A program made the translations under genes and the position numbers. The notes below the pieces were generated by a model that had not been told where the DNA came from, did not search any database, and was given only the letters and a program-made list of their open reading frames with translations. Below are positions 12,527 through 20,481 of a DNA stretch of 36,613 nt, one piece after another (the first letter of the stretch is position 1; every line of letters starts with the position of its first letter). This DNA is from Candidatus Pacearchaeota archaeon (GTDB lineage: Archaea; Nanobdellota; Nanobdellia; Pacearchaeales; GW2011-AR1), in assembly GCA_016181885.1 (NCBI GenBank), contig JACOYJ010000025.1:1-36613 (forward strand), in the 5' to 3' direction.

Positions 12527-12782
12527 GCTTCCACCAGGGTTTTTTTGCTTCAACCGGCTGGTTATTTTCATCCATAACCTCGTAAGTTATCGATGGCTTT
12601 TCCTTGAGAACCGGGGCTTCTGCAGCAAGAGATAAATTGGCATCTTTTATCGCTTCTTCAACGATAACTCGCGAATATCCCTGTTTTATCAATGCAAATT
12701 TTAAAGAATCCTCAGTATAGCCTTTTTTAAGATTTTTCTTCATATAATCAACAAGTTTCTGCTTGTATTCATTGCGGCGCAT
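12513..12782 (-). CDS. Small protein with N-terminal helical domain, 89 aa
   Basis: I do not recognise a named family. Residues 1-50 form a compact three-helix pattern (YKQKLVDYMKKNLKKGYTED, then ALIKQGYSRVIVEEAI) reminiscent of small UBA/CUE-like helical domains common in small archaeal genomes. A proline-rich linker follows, then a basic aromatic tail WWKRIFG that could contact membrane or nucleic acid. The 3' end overlaps the first bases of the 58-bp tandem repeat. It lies downstream of AMP phosphorylase on the same strand with a 60-bp gap. Confidence 0.6.
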   Translation of the reverse strand: MRRNEYKQKLVDYMKKNLKKGYTEDSLKFALIKQGYSRVIVEEAIKDANLSLAAEAPVLKEKPSITYEVMDENNQPVEAKKPWWKRIFG

Positions 12783-12842
12783 AAAAAATTTAGGAATTTT
12801 GAGTTTAAAAACTTATTTCTAATGGAATATGCATTTGGGAGG

Positions 12843-14324
12843 TTAGTTTATCTTCACTGGTTTTTTCTTTTTATAGAACTCTAATGCCTGATTTAATCTT
12901 GGCTTTGATTCTGAGCAGATTAAGAAGAGCTGCTGGCCCCGTTTAACATAATCTCCAACGTGGTAGAAAAGATAAATGCCTGCTGCTTTATCATCTGGAG
13001 AGCCAGCCAGCCTGGCGATGGAATTTAAGTCAGAGTTTATTATCTCAAATACTTTCCCGCTTTTTTTTGCAAAAACTTCATGATTATATTTAGCCAGTTT
13101 TATTTTTCTTAATGAGCCTGACTGGGCTTTTATTATTTCTTTAAATTTTTCAAAAGCTTTTCCAGAATCTAATATTTTCTCTGCGAGGGCAATTCCTTCT
13201 CCTTTATTCGCCTTGCCTGTCATCTCAAATAATTTTCCAGCCAATAAAAGAGATTTTTTCTCTAAATCTTTTGGGCCATCTTGATTTGGGTCGAGAATTT
13301 TGATAATATCCAGCAGCTCAAAAATAGGACCTATGCCGTTTCCAATTGGCTGAGTTCCATCTGTCAGTAAACATTCTATTTTAATCTTAAAGTATTTAGC
13401 CAGTTTGTTGAATTTTTTCCTCAAGGCCAGAGCCTCTTTCTCTGTAAACTTAGCCCCTTTTCCATACGGGATATCTATCACTACGTGTGTGCTTCCCGAA
13501 GCAAGTTTTTTGGACATTATTGAAGCTAAAAGCTGCGCTCCCGGATCTATCTTAAGTATTTTTTCAACTTGTATAATTCTTGAATCTGCTGGAACCATTC
13601 CTAAACCTCCGCCATGAACCATGCAAGCTCCTGTTTTGCGAATTATTTTTTTAATTTCATCTGGAGAAAAATCAACCCTGGCAATTGCTTCAATTACATC
13701 AGCTGTGCCTGCAGCGCTGGTTATTGCCCTTGATGAATTTTTTGGGACAATCAGCCCTCCAGCAGCGCATATTGAAACAACTATTGGAGTTGTTCTGTTT
13801 CCAGGAACTCCGCCAACACAATGTTTATCTGCAATTATTTTATACGGCAGTTCAACTCTAAACCCAGTATCAAGAATAGCCTTTGTCAGACCGATTGTTT
13901 CTCTAAAAGTCATTCCTTTTTCATACATGCCTGAAACAAAAAGAGCTATCTCTGTTTCCCCAAGAGAATTGTCAACAACATCGATAATTATTGATCTTAT
14001 CTCTTTTTCAGAAAGTTTTTTTCCGTCAACTTTTTTCTTGATATAAAGAACGCTTTTTGGACTCTCTGCCAGGCGAACCTCAACCCTTTGACCATTTTTT
14101 AAATTTATTCTCTCCTTAGTTTCTGATGAAATGGCTATTTCGTTTTCTTTTATCAACCCGTCAATAGTATTAACAAAGGTAAATATTTCTCCGTCTTTTC
14201 CGCCGGCTTTCTTGATAGAGATCCTGTCTCTGGACTGAACCCCAATTTTATCTGCGGTTTTTTTGTGGAGCATAGCTCCAAGCATTCCTGTTGACCATTT
14301 GAGAAATTTTATCCTGAGTTCCAT
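12843..14324 (-). CDS. deoA: AMP phosphorylase
   Basis: The enzyme cleaves AMP (also CMP/UMP) with phosphate to give ribose-1,5-bisphosphate, the entry step of the archaeal nucleotide-salvage route that ends in form III RuBisCO. The 493-aa length, N-terminal domain (residues 1-90), and thymidine-phosphorylase-type motifs KHCVGGVPGNRTTP and SSRAITSAAGTADVIE identify it. The C-terminal GSPDDKAAGIYL and KRGQQL region is the usual phosphorylase tail. The partner enzymes (R15P isomerase, RuBisCO) are not in this window. Dispersed repeat copy C abuts the start codon and supplies a TATA-like TATAAAA and an AGGT ribosome-binding site. Confidence 0.93.
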   Translation of the reverse strand: MELRIKFLKWSTGMLGAMLHKKTADKIGVQSRDRISIKKAGGKDGEIFTFVNTIDGLIKENEIAISSETKERINLKNGQRVEVRLAESPKSVLYIKKKVDGKKLSEKEIRSIIIDVVDNSLGETEIALFVSGMYEKGMTFRETIGLTKAILDTGFRVELPYKIIADKHCVGGVPGNRTTPIVVSICAAGGLIVPKNSSRAITSAAGTADVIEAIARVDFSPDEIKKIIRKTGACMVHGGGLGMVPADSRIIQVEKILKIDPGAQLLASIMSKKLASGSTHVVIDIPYGKGAKFTEKEALALRKKFNKLAKYFKIKIECLLTDGTQPIGNGIGPIFELLDIIKILDPNQDGPKDLEKKSLLLAGKLFEMTGKANKGEGIALAEKILDSGKAFEKFKEIIKAQSGSLRKIKLAKYNHEVFAKKSGKVFEIINSDLNSIARLAGSPDDKAAGIYLFYHVGDYVKRGQQLFLICSESKPRLNQALEFYKKKKPVKIN

Positions 14325-14394
14325 TTAAAACCTACGGTTTTATATCCCTAGAGCAATTTCTTCTCTATGCCTCCTATGGAAATTTTTATCCCGT
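14325..14394 (-). repeat. Dispersed repeat, copy C (short form) before AMP phosphorylase
   Basis: Minus-strand ACGGGATAAAAATTTCC, then GGAGGC, then GCTCTAGGGATATAAAACC, then the hairpin core AAAACCGTAGGTTTT, ending directly at the start codon. Compared with copy A it lacks the central block of about 60 nt. It includes TATAAAA and AGGT, so it may act as promoter and ribosome-binding site. Confidence 0.7.
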
Positions 14395-14438
14395 AAAACC
14401 TTATTAAAAAGTAAAAACTATTTTTATATTTATCTAAA

Positions 14439-15449
14439 TCATGATTTGACTTCCCTATATAATTCAAGAACAATTAGAAGATAAGCCAGGATTAAGGGCC
14501 CAAGCAGAAATCCTAAAGCCCCAAATACAAATACGCCCCCAATCATGCCGATTAAGACAACTGAAGAGTGCAGTTTTGTCCTCTTTGATACAAATAATGG
14601 GCGCAGGACATTGTCTATATTTGAGGAGAGAATACCGAATAAAAGAATTCCAAATGCCGCTAAATTATTGCCTACAATCAAAAAGTAGATTGTTACAGGC
14701 AGCCAGATTATTCCTGTCCCTATGATGGGCAAAACTCCTGCAATAACTGCTAAAATTGTCAGCAAGAATGCGCTGGGAACTTTAAATGCAAAAAACCCTA
14801 TGCCGACAATTACACCCTGAATCAACCCTATAATAACTGTCCCGTAGAGAATAGAAGCAGTTATATCTCTTGAAGAATTGAAAAACTCCGCCTGGATATG
14901 TTTGGGAAAAGGCATTAAAGATTCTAGATACTCTATCATCTGCTTGCTGTCCCTAAGAGCAAAAAATAAAGTGAATAGAACTACTGTAAATTGCAATAAA
15001 AGAGTTGGAAAATTGAGCAAAAAATTTCCAAGCATGTTTAAGACAGAATTTGAGGACTTGGTTATAAATGACTGGATTGTTGAGCCGAATTCCCTTGAAA
15101 ACTCATCAGAAGCAAAGAAAGAAGGGAACAGATTTTTTAATGGCGTTATAAAATCAGTTTCTTGCGCAGACTGATACAGTTTCAGAGTCTGATTTATTAC
15201 TGTCGGCGTAAAGAACCAAATAGGGATGATTATTATTGATAGCAGAATGAGGCATATTATTCCTGCAGAAAGATTTGGGGCTTTGGTTATTTTCAGGAAG
15301 AATTTGTATATTGGAGAAAAAATAAATGCTAGAATAAGGCCAAAGACTACGGATAGCAGTATTGGCTTCAAAACAAGATATGATAAAGCAAGCAGTCCTA
15401 GGAAAATTATCACGCTGAATATTCTTCTTAAAGAGTTTTCTTCTGTCAT
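14439..15449 (-). CDS. AI-2E family (PerM/UPF0118) membrane transporter
   Basis: The 336-aa protein has about seven to eight hydrophobic segments: a pair near residues 10-45, one near 60-80, a large amphipathic region (85-140), then the conserved block from about 140 to 320. Conserved features include the ALRDSKQM loop, the IIGLIQGVIVGIGF segment, VLPIIGTGIIWLP and the final GGVFVFGALGFLLGPLI. The family has been linked to autoinducer-2 export and to Na+/H+ exchange, so the substrate here is open. Its TATA region is shared with the divergent ispG promoter. Confidence 0.9.
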   Translation of the reverse strand: MTEENSLRRIFSVIIFLGLLALSYLVLKPILLSVVFGLILAFIFSPIYKFFLKITKAPNLSAGIICLILLSIIIIPIWFFTPTVINQTLKLYQSAQETDFITPLKNLFPSFFASDEFSREFGSTIQSFITKSSNSVLNMLGNFLLNFPTLLLQFTVVLFTLFFALRDSKQMIEYLESLMPFPKHIQAEFFNSSRDITASILYGTVIIGLIQGVIVGIGFFAFKVPSAFLLTILAVIAGVLPIIGTGIIWLPVTIYFLIVGNNLAAFGILLFGILSSNIDNVLRPLFVSKRTKLHSSVVLIGMIGGVFVFGALGFLLGPLILAYLLIVLELYREVKS

Positions 15450-15483
15450 TTTCTCGTCAATTATACAGAAAAATGAATGCTGT

Positions 15484-15508
15484 TAAATTTATAAATGTTT
15501 TATAAGCC
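15484..15508. promoter_or_regulatory. Divergent TATA boxes for ispG and the AI-2E transporter
   Basis: AAATTTATAAATG (15486-15496) can be read as TATA on both strands, and TTTTATAAG (15498-15506) is a second rightward box. Rightward initiation near 15528 lies after the upstream in-frame ATG at 15495, supporting the ispG start at 15558. Confidence 0.5.
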
Positions 15509-15557
15509 TTTAATTTACCATGCTAAAGATTATATACTAACCCTGCTGGGTTTTTTT

Positions 15558-16697
15558 ATGGAAAAGATATTAAGAAAACCGACAAGAAAAATCAAGATAG
15601 GCTCTACATTTATCGGAAATGGAAATCCAATTGCGGTTCAAGGCATGACCTCGACAAAAACGCAGAATATAGACGAGACAATAGCTCAGATAAAATCATT
15701 GAAAGAGGCTGGAGCAGACATAATAAGGATTGCTGTAGATAGCAAGGAAGATGCTTATTCCTTGATGAAAATAAGGGAAAATGTTGATGCCAATCTATCA
15801 GTGGATTTGCAGGAAAATTACGGGCTGGCTAAATTAATCGCCCCTTATGTTGATAAAATACGTTATAACCCAGGACACCTATATCACCATGAAAAAGAAA
15901 AGCCATGGCAGGAAAAAGTAAAATTTATTGCTTCTGCAGCTGCTGATAACGATTGCGCAATTAGAATTGGAATAAACTGCGGATCTGTTGATCCAGAGAT
16001 AAAAATGAAGTATCTGTTGGAAGACACAATTTCTCCAATGATTGAAAGCTCGCTGGAACACTGCCTCTTGCTTGATAATCTTGGATTTACAAGATACTGC
16101 GTTTCCTTAAAAGATTCAGACCCTCAAAAAGTAATAGAATTAAACAGGAAATTTTCAGATATAAGGCCGGAAATTCCGCTGCATCTAGGAGTTACTGAAG
16201 CTGGAATGCCTCCAGACGGAATTATCAAAACAAGAATTGCTCTTGAACAATTAATTAGCAGAGGAATAGGAGATACTATAAGAGTTTCTCTAACGCTTCC
16301 CAATAGTAAAAAATCCGAAGAGATAGAGGCTGGAAGGCAGATTATCAATGATATAATGAACGGCAGAGTAAGAACAGTTGTAGATTATAACAAAGACGGA
16401 TTAAACCTTATCAGCTGTCCAAGCTGTTCAAGAGTTGAAAATGAAAATTTTGTTGATTTGGCGAAGAGGGTTGAAGAAGCTACTAAAGACTTGAAAAAAC
16501 ATAAAATAACTATTGCGACAATGGGCTGCAGAGTCAACGGACCTGGAGAAACAGACCATGCCGATATTGGATTATGGTGCGGTCCAAAGCATGTCAATTT
16601 AAAAGTTAGAGGAAATATTGTTGGATCTTTTTCTTATGAAGAAATTTTAATTGAATTAAGGAAAGAGATTGATAAATTAATAGAAAGAGATTCATAG
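15558..16697 (+). CDS. ispG: 4-hydroxy-3-methylbut-2-enyl diphosphate synthase (IspG/GcpE)
   Basis: IspG is a 4Fe-4S reductase of the bacterial/plastid MEP isoprenoid pathway, converting MEcPP to HMBPP. The 379-aa protein begins with the TIM barrel ([12 protein letters not shown]) and includes [15 protein letters not shown] and LLLDNLGF. The cluster ligands are C287, C290 (SCPSC), C324 ([10 protein letters not shown]) and E331. All archaea make isoprenoid lipids and most use a mevalonate route, so this gene is an unexpected, probably bacterial acquisition. No other MEP gene is in the window. The start at 15558 matches the first residues of the family ([13 protein letters not shown]). Confidence 0.95.
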   Translation: MEKILRKPTRKIKIGSTFIGNGNPIAVQGMTSTKTQNIDETIAQIKSLKEAGADIIRIAVDSKEDAYSLMKIRENVDANLSVDLQENYGLAKLIAPYVDKIRYNPGHLYHHEKEKPWQEKVKFIASAAADNDCAIRIGINCGSVDPEIKMKYLLEDTISPMIESSLEHCLLLDNLGFTRYCVSLKDSDPQKVIELNRKFSDIRPEIPLHLGVTEAGMPPDGIIKTRIALEQLISRGIGDTIRVSLTLPNSKKSEEIEAGRQIINDIMNGRVRTVVDYNKDGLNLISCPSCSRVENENFVDLAKRVEEATKDLKKHKITIATMGCRVNGPGETDHADIGLWCGPKHVNLKVRGNIVGSFSYEEILIELRKEIDKLIERDS

Positions 16698-16739
16698 GCC
16701 TCGCTAATGTTTGAAGCTTGACTGATAAATTTTTCTGGC

Positions 16740-16753
16740 GTGTTAAGTAAACC
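16740..16753. repeat. 14-bp repeat GTGTTAAGTAAACC
   Basis: Identical to 36515-36528, and weak similarity continues to a shared TAACATA on the right. Both copies follow a plus-strand gene 3' end. Confidence 0.4.
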
Positions 16754-16819
16754 AGCAATCCTAACATAAAAAATTACTCACTCATGTCATCGTGCATTTT
16801 ATTATTAACATTAACGGCA

Positions 16820-16867
16820 AATCTGCGAATGAAATAAGCAGGTAATTATCTTTATTGTTTGCGGATT
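16820..16867 (+). other. Intergenic hairpin between ispG and the next gene
   Basis: AATCTGCGAA (16820-16829) can pair with TTTGCGGATT (16858-16867), 10 bp with two G-U pairs, around a 28-nt loop. The gap 16698-16950 otherwise shows no convincing gene. Confidence 0.3.
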
Positions 16868-16913
16868 ATTTAAGGAATTAAACTGTAGAATGTTTAGTTA
16901 GAACTTAACATGG

Positions 16914-16930
16914 CGAAAAGGTTTATAAGC
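16914..16930 (+). promoter_or_regulatory. BRE/TATA promoter (leaderless gene)
   Basis: CGAAAAGGTTTATAAGC, TATA centred about 26 bp before the ATG at 16951, implying a leaderless message. Confidence 0.65.
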
Positions 16931-16950
16931 TAAAAAAAATTTCATCATAC

Positions 16951-17655
16951 ATGAACTTTATAAAAAAAATTTGGGATGAAAAAAGCGATGAACTCGCGCA
17001 TCTGCAGTTTCAAAAGTTTAGCAGGGGAGAATTTACAAATCGGGCTGGAATAAAGGTCAAGTCCTCTGGAGGAAGATACACAATTTACACAACTGCTGAA
17101 TTTGCAAATGAATTTGTTAGAACTATGGCTGAAAAATTGCAGGGCAATACGCAAGTTACCGGGGCGATTATTTCTACTGCTGATTTGACTGGGCAACTTG
17201 ACTTTAAAGATAAGAAGCAATTTCAAGGGGTAAAACAATACATTATCGATGGAGGAATGTCTGGAAAAGATATCTTAGATTTGCTTAATAAATTTCCCAA
17301 GGCATTTTTTGCTTTGAGCTTCAGCGTTGGAGAAAATGTTTTGAAAATAAAGGCAAAGGCACCGAAGTCTGGAAAGCCTGGAGGCAAAAGAGAGGAAGCG
17401 CCGGTTCCTGATTTCTGCAAGCTTATAACTACGGACAAGGAAATTGCAAAATCTTTTGTTTTTGAAAAACCTGAATTTAAGGAAGCAAACATAAACCACA
17501 CTTTTGTAATAAAAGAGATTGTTGTTCCTGAAAGCCTGAAAAAAAGCGATGATTTTGCGAAGATAAGAGAGGAGAGTAAGAGAAGTGGAAAAATTATGCG
17601 AGTAGCTAATATAGATGGTGTTGAGATGAAGAGTGAAAAAGAATTTGAGGCGTGA
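16951..17655 (+). CDS. Uncharacterised protein, 234 aa
   Basis: I do not recognise the family. The sequence looks like two alpha/beta domains: residues 1-130 (FIKKIWDEKSDELAHLQFQKF, then a beta-rich IKVKSSGGRYTIYTT and a helix EFVRTMAEKLQG) and 145-234 (CKLITTDKEIAKSFVFEKP, then a beta strand IKEIVVPE). A KAKAPKSGKPGGKREEAP linker joins them. There is no signal peptide or membrane segment. A leaderless promoter precedes it and the large ribosomal cluster begins 370 bp downstream. A nucleic-acid-related role is conceivable from the charge but unsupported. Confidence 0.75.
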   Translation: MNFIKKIWDEKSDELAHLQFQKFSRGEFTNRAGIKVKSSGGRYTIYTTAEFANEFVRTMAEKLQGNTQVTGAIISTADLTGQLDFKDKKQFQGVKQYIIDGGMSGKDILDLLNKFPKAFFALSFSVGENVLKIKAKAPKSGKPGGKREEAPVPDFCKLITTDKEIAKSFVFEKPEFKEANINHTFVIKEIVVPESLKKSDDFAKIREESKRSGKIMRVANIDGVEMKSEKEFEA

Positions 17656-17815
17656 AGATTAAGATGCCATCGGCTCCGTTAATAAAAACAAGTTAATGTT
17701 GAAACAATTTTAAAGTTGGGTTAATATAAATAAAGCGAGTTCAAACTAACTTTTTATAAAATATCGTGGAACAAAGTGAAACGGTTAAATTTTTTGATTA
17801 TCTTTTCCATCCGAA

Positions 17816-17887
17816 AAACCCAACACGAACCTCGCCAAGAAACTATGAAAAGCGAGGCATTTTTCCTTGAAAAATGGTGTTGGGTTT
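17816..17887 (+). ncRNA. Candidate structured RNA: perfect three-way junction
   Basis: Three fully complementary stems close one junction. P1 is AAACCCAACAC (17816-17826) with GTGTTGGGTTT (17877-17887). P2 is CCTCGC (17830-17835) with GCGAGG (17852-17857), with a 16-nt loop. P3 is CATTTTT (17858-17864) with AAAAATG (17870-17876), with loop CCTTG. P2-P3 and P3-P1 join with no linker; P1-P2 has GAA. That is 24 base pairs without mismatch. A TATA box ends about 50 nt upstream, so it could be transcribed on its own, or it could be a MITE-like element. I match it to no known riboswitch. Confidence 0.6.
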
Positions 17888-17898
17888 GCAAAATCCCC

Positions 17899-17914
17899 AC
17901 CGAATAATTTATAA
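17899..17914 (+). promoter_or_regulatory. Distal uL3 promoter, identical to the uL1 promoter core
   Basis: ACCGAATAATTTATAA is a 16-base exact match to 645-660 in front of uL1. It lies 12 nt after the three-way junction. Confidence 0.65.
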
Positions 17915-17950
17915 TCGAAAATCGCTGTTTTCTCAAATAAACTTTCCTGT

Positions 17951-17966
17951 CGGAAACTTTATAAAC
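17951..17966 (+). promoter_or_regulatory. Proximal uL3 promoter
   Basis: CGGAAAC followed by TTTATAAAC gives a BRE/TATA pair. Initiation near 17990 leaves a leader of about 35 nt before uL3. Confidence 0.65.
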
Positions 17967-18025
17967 GCATTTTTTCTTCATATTTTATCCAGGGTAGGAA
18001 AAAATGATTTCCGCATTATTTAGAC

Positions 18026-18967
18026 ATGGCAGTAATACACTCACCAAGGAAAGGGAGCCTGCAATATTGGCCCAGAAAGAGAATATATAAATTCCTCCCT
18101 AGTGTAAACTGGAATGTTGTTTCTTCTTCAAAAACACTCAAGGGCTTTATTGGATACAAGGCCGGAATGGCTTCTGTAAGCGTTAAAGACCTAACCCCTA
18201 ATTCTATGACAAAAGATAAAAAAATTGCGATTCCTGCAACGATAATCGAGTGCCCTCCTGCAAGGATTCTTTCTGCGCGATTCTATAAAAATAAGCAAGT
18301 CATGACTGAAATCCTGGCTGAAAACCTTGATAAAGATTTAAAGAGGAAAATAAAACTGCCGAAAAAGAGCGGTAAAAAAATTGATGATATAAAAGACTTT
18401 GATGACATAAGAGTTATTGTTTATTCTAATGTAAAAAAGACATCTATAAAAAAGACTCCTGACTTCGTTGAAATTGGCCTAAATGGGAGCTTGGATGAAA
18501 GACTTGCTTTTGTAAAGGAAAATTTTTCAAAAGAAATTCCTTTAAGCGAAGTTATTCAAAACGGACAATTAATTGATGTTCGTGGAGTCACAAAAGGAAA
18601 AGGCCTTCAAGGTACTGTTAAAAGATTTGGAGTTAAGTTAAGACAGCACAAATCTGAAAAAGGAGTGAGAAAGGTTGGAAGCATAGGTCCGTGGCATCCT
18701 GCGAGGCTGACTTTCAGAACCCCGATGGCCGGACAAATGGGGCTTTTCACAAGGACAGCCTACAATAATAAGATAATAGAAATTGCCAAGGCTGACGATA
18801 AACCTATAAAAAATATAAAAAATTACGGCGATTTAAAATCCGATTACATTCTCGTTTACGGTTCTATTCCCGGGCCGGCCAAAAGACAACTGCTTCTTAC
18901 TTATCCTTTGAGACAAACTAAACAACAAAGCAAAAAACAATATGAATTTATTGAGGTGTTAAAATGA
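18026..18967 (+). CDS. rpl3: Large-subunit ribosomal protein uL3
   Basis: uL3 binds 23S rRNA near the peptidyl-transferase centre and helps start large-subunit assembly. The 313-aa protein opens with the archaeal/eukaryal SPRKGSLQYWPRKR and contains DVRGVTKGKGLQGTVKRFGV and the central loop region GPWHPARLTFRTPMAGQMG. It is slightly shorter than most archaeal uL3 proteins. It leads the long cluster and shares a 4-base ATGA overlap with uL4. Confidence 0.97.
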   Translation: MAVIHSPRKGSLQYWPRKRIYKFLPSVNWNVVSSSKTLKGFIGYKAGMASVSVKDLTPNSMTKDKKIAIPATIIECPPARILSARFYKNKQVMTEILAENLDKDLKRKIKLPKKSGKKIDDIKDFDDIRVIVYSNVKKTSIKKTPDFVEIGLNGSLDERLAFVKENFSKEIPLSEVIQNGQLIDVRGVTKGKGLQGTVKRFGVKLRQHKSEKGVRKVGSIGPWHPARLTFRTPMAGQMGLFTRTAYNNKIIEIAKADDKPIKNIKNYGDLKSDYILVYGSIPGPAKRQLLLTYPLRQTKQQSKKQYEFIEVLK

Positions 18968-19755
18968 AATCTTCAGTTTTAGACATTAATGGGAAGGAAA
19001 AAACAAAAATAGATTTGCCTGCAGTTTTCTCTGAAAGGGTTAGAGAAGATATTGTGTTTAAAGTGATTGAAGCTAAAAAGAAACAACAGCCTTATGCGCC
19101 TAACTTGCTTGCGGGAAATCAATCAGCATCGGGAAAGATGAGGCATAGAAGACATATCTGGCAGACTCATTATGGGAGGGGAATGTCAAGAATTCCAAGA
19201 AAAGTAATGTCGCGAAGAGGAACACAATTCAATTGGATTGGGGCAGATATCCCTGGAGCAAGAGGCGGAAGGCGGGCCCATCCTCCAAAAATTCTTGCTA
19301 TGCTTAAAGAAAAAAAGATAAACAAAAAAGAGCTAAGAACAGCAATCAATTCTTTAATAAGCGCAAGCGCAAACAAAAATCTTGTCGCAAAGAGATATGC
19401 AAGATTAGAAGAAAAAAACATCAAAGAACTTCCTTTAATTGTCGAAGGCAAAATACTTTTCTTAAATACTAAAGAATTTATTTCTTCGCTTAAGAATATT
19501 CTGGGAGAAAAATTATTTGAAGTTGCGCTAAGAGAAAGAACTCAAAGAACAGGCAGAGGAAAATCAAGGGGAAGAAGGTATAAAACAAGCGCGGGAATGA
19601 TAATAATCATCGGGAACAAAGAAAAAATAAAATCCAATGCGGTTGAAATAACAAACGTAAGCCATATTGGAGTCAAGAATCTTGGAAACGGCGGACCTGG
19701 AAGATTGGCGATTTATACTGAAGAGGCAATTAAAGAAATAGGAGCTAAAAAATGA
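18964..19755 (+). CDS. rpl4: Large-subunit ribosomal protein uL4
   Basis: uL4 lines the peptide exit tunnel with its extended loop. The 263-aa sequence has the loop signature RHRRHIWQTHYGRGMSRIPRK and RRGTQFNWIGADIPGARGGRRAHPP, typical for archaea, and a normal length. Start and stop both sit in ATGA overlaps with neighbouring genes, so translation is tightly coupled. Confidence 0.97.
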   Translation: MKSSVLDINGKEKTKIDLPAVFSERVREDIVFKVIEAKKKQQPYAPNLLAGNQSASGKMRHRRHIWQTHYGRGMSRIPRKVMSRRGTQFNWIGADIPGARGGRRAHPPKILAMLKEKKINKKELRTAINSLISASANKNLVAKRYARLEEKNIKELPLIVEGKILFLNTKEFISSLKNILGEKLFEVALRERTQRTGRGKSRGRRYKTSAGMIIIIGNKEKIKSNAVEITNVSHIGVKNLGNGGPGRLAIYTEEAIKEIGAKK

Positions 19756-20033
19756 ACAAAGAAAAAACAAAGCAGATTATTGGAGAGGTAGTTTATTTGA
19801 AGCCTTTGGTGACGGAAAAAGCCGTTATGATGATAGAGTCCCAGAATGTCCTGACATTTAAGACTACGAAAAACACCCCTAAAGAAAAGATAAAAAAAGA
19901 AATTGAAGAGGTGCTCGAGGTTAAAGTTGATAGTATAAGAACGTTAATAAGAGGGAATGCTAAATATGCTTATGTAAGATTAAACAAAAAAACTTTGGCG
20001 ATGGATGTTGCTTCAAAGCTGGGGATAATATAA
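19752..20033 (+). CDS. rpl23: Large-subunit ribosomal protein uL23
   Basis: uL23 sits at the tunnel exit and docks the signal-recognition particle. The 93-aa protein has the family pattern LKPLVTEKAVMMIESQNVLTF, then KKEIEEVLEVKVDSIRTL and a final AYVRL. Its TAA stop shares one base with the start of an inserted HAD gene; uL2 would normally come next. Confidence 0.95.
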   Translation: MNKEKTKQIIGEVVYLKPLVTEKAVMMIESQNVLTFKTTKNTPKEKIKKEIEEVLEVKVDSIRTLIRGNAKYAYVRLNKKTLAMDVASKLGII

Positions 20034-20479
20034 TGACAAAGGCGATAATTTTTGATTGGATTGGTGTTTTATCTGCTGGAAGCAAAGGCGGAGTATTCAA
20101 AGATTCAAAAGAGATTTTGCAAAGATTGAAATCCAAAAAATATAGATTAGGGCTCGTTTCACTCGCCGGTTACGGAAATGAAAAAAGAGTTCGAGATATA
20201 GAAGATTCTGGATTAAAACCTTACTTCGATTCAATAGTTGTTGATACAACCAAAAAAATAGAGCATTATCAAAGGTGTTTGGACGAACTTGGAGTAAATC
20301 CGGATGAAGCGCTTATTGTCGACGATAGAACTGTTCGGGGAATTAAGATAGGGAACGAACTTGGCTGTAAAACTTGCTGGGTTATGTATGAAAAATATGC
20401 AAATGAAACCCCAAATAAAGAAACTGGAGAACCTACTTACAGAATTAAATCAACAAGAGACTTATTAACAATTTTATAA
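20033..20479 (+). CDS. HAD-superfamily hydrolase-like protein inserted before uL2
   Basis: The 148-aa protein starts AIIFDWIGVLS, with D8 in the nucleophile position of motif I. The usual second Asp is replaced by I10, as in haloacid-dehalogenase-type members, so phosphatase activity is uncertain. Motif II-like LGLVSLAG, a lysine within TTKKIEHYQRCLDELG and motif IV LIVDDRTVRGIKIGNELG complete the fold, and the cap domain is minimal. It interrupts the conserved uL23-uL2 order and is translationally linked to uL23. The substrate is unknown. Confidence 0.8.
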   Translation: MTKAIIFDWIGVLSAGSKGGVFKDSKEILQRLKSKKYRLGLVSLAGYGNEKRVRDIEDSGLKPYFDSIVVDTTKKIEHYQRCLDELGVNPDEALIVDDRTVRGIKIGNELGCKTCWVMYEKYANETPNKETGEPTYRIKSTRDLLTIL

Positions 20480-20481
20480 AA

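Larger units (their letters stand above)
17656..18025 (+). other. Gene-free stretch upstream of the uL3 cluster
   Basis: No convincing protein gene is present. The stretch holds a TATA-like TTTTTATAAAATAT (17751-17764), the three-way-junction RNA candidate (17816-17887), a distal promoter (17899-17914) and a proximal promoter (17951-17966). Confidence 0.7.

Noticed and set aside
15495-15557. Longer IspG starting at the ATG at 15495
   Set aside because: The extra residues are not family-like, and that ATG overlaps the TATA region, upstream of the likely transcription start.
16698-16950. Small protein genes between ispG and the 234-aa gene
   Set aside because: Only very short frames without start signals or conservation clues were seen on either strand.
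17754-17981. Minus-strand 75-codon frame in the uL3 upstream region
   Set aside because: It runs through the three-way-junction element and both promoters, has no ribosome-binding site and no recognisable domain.
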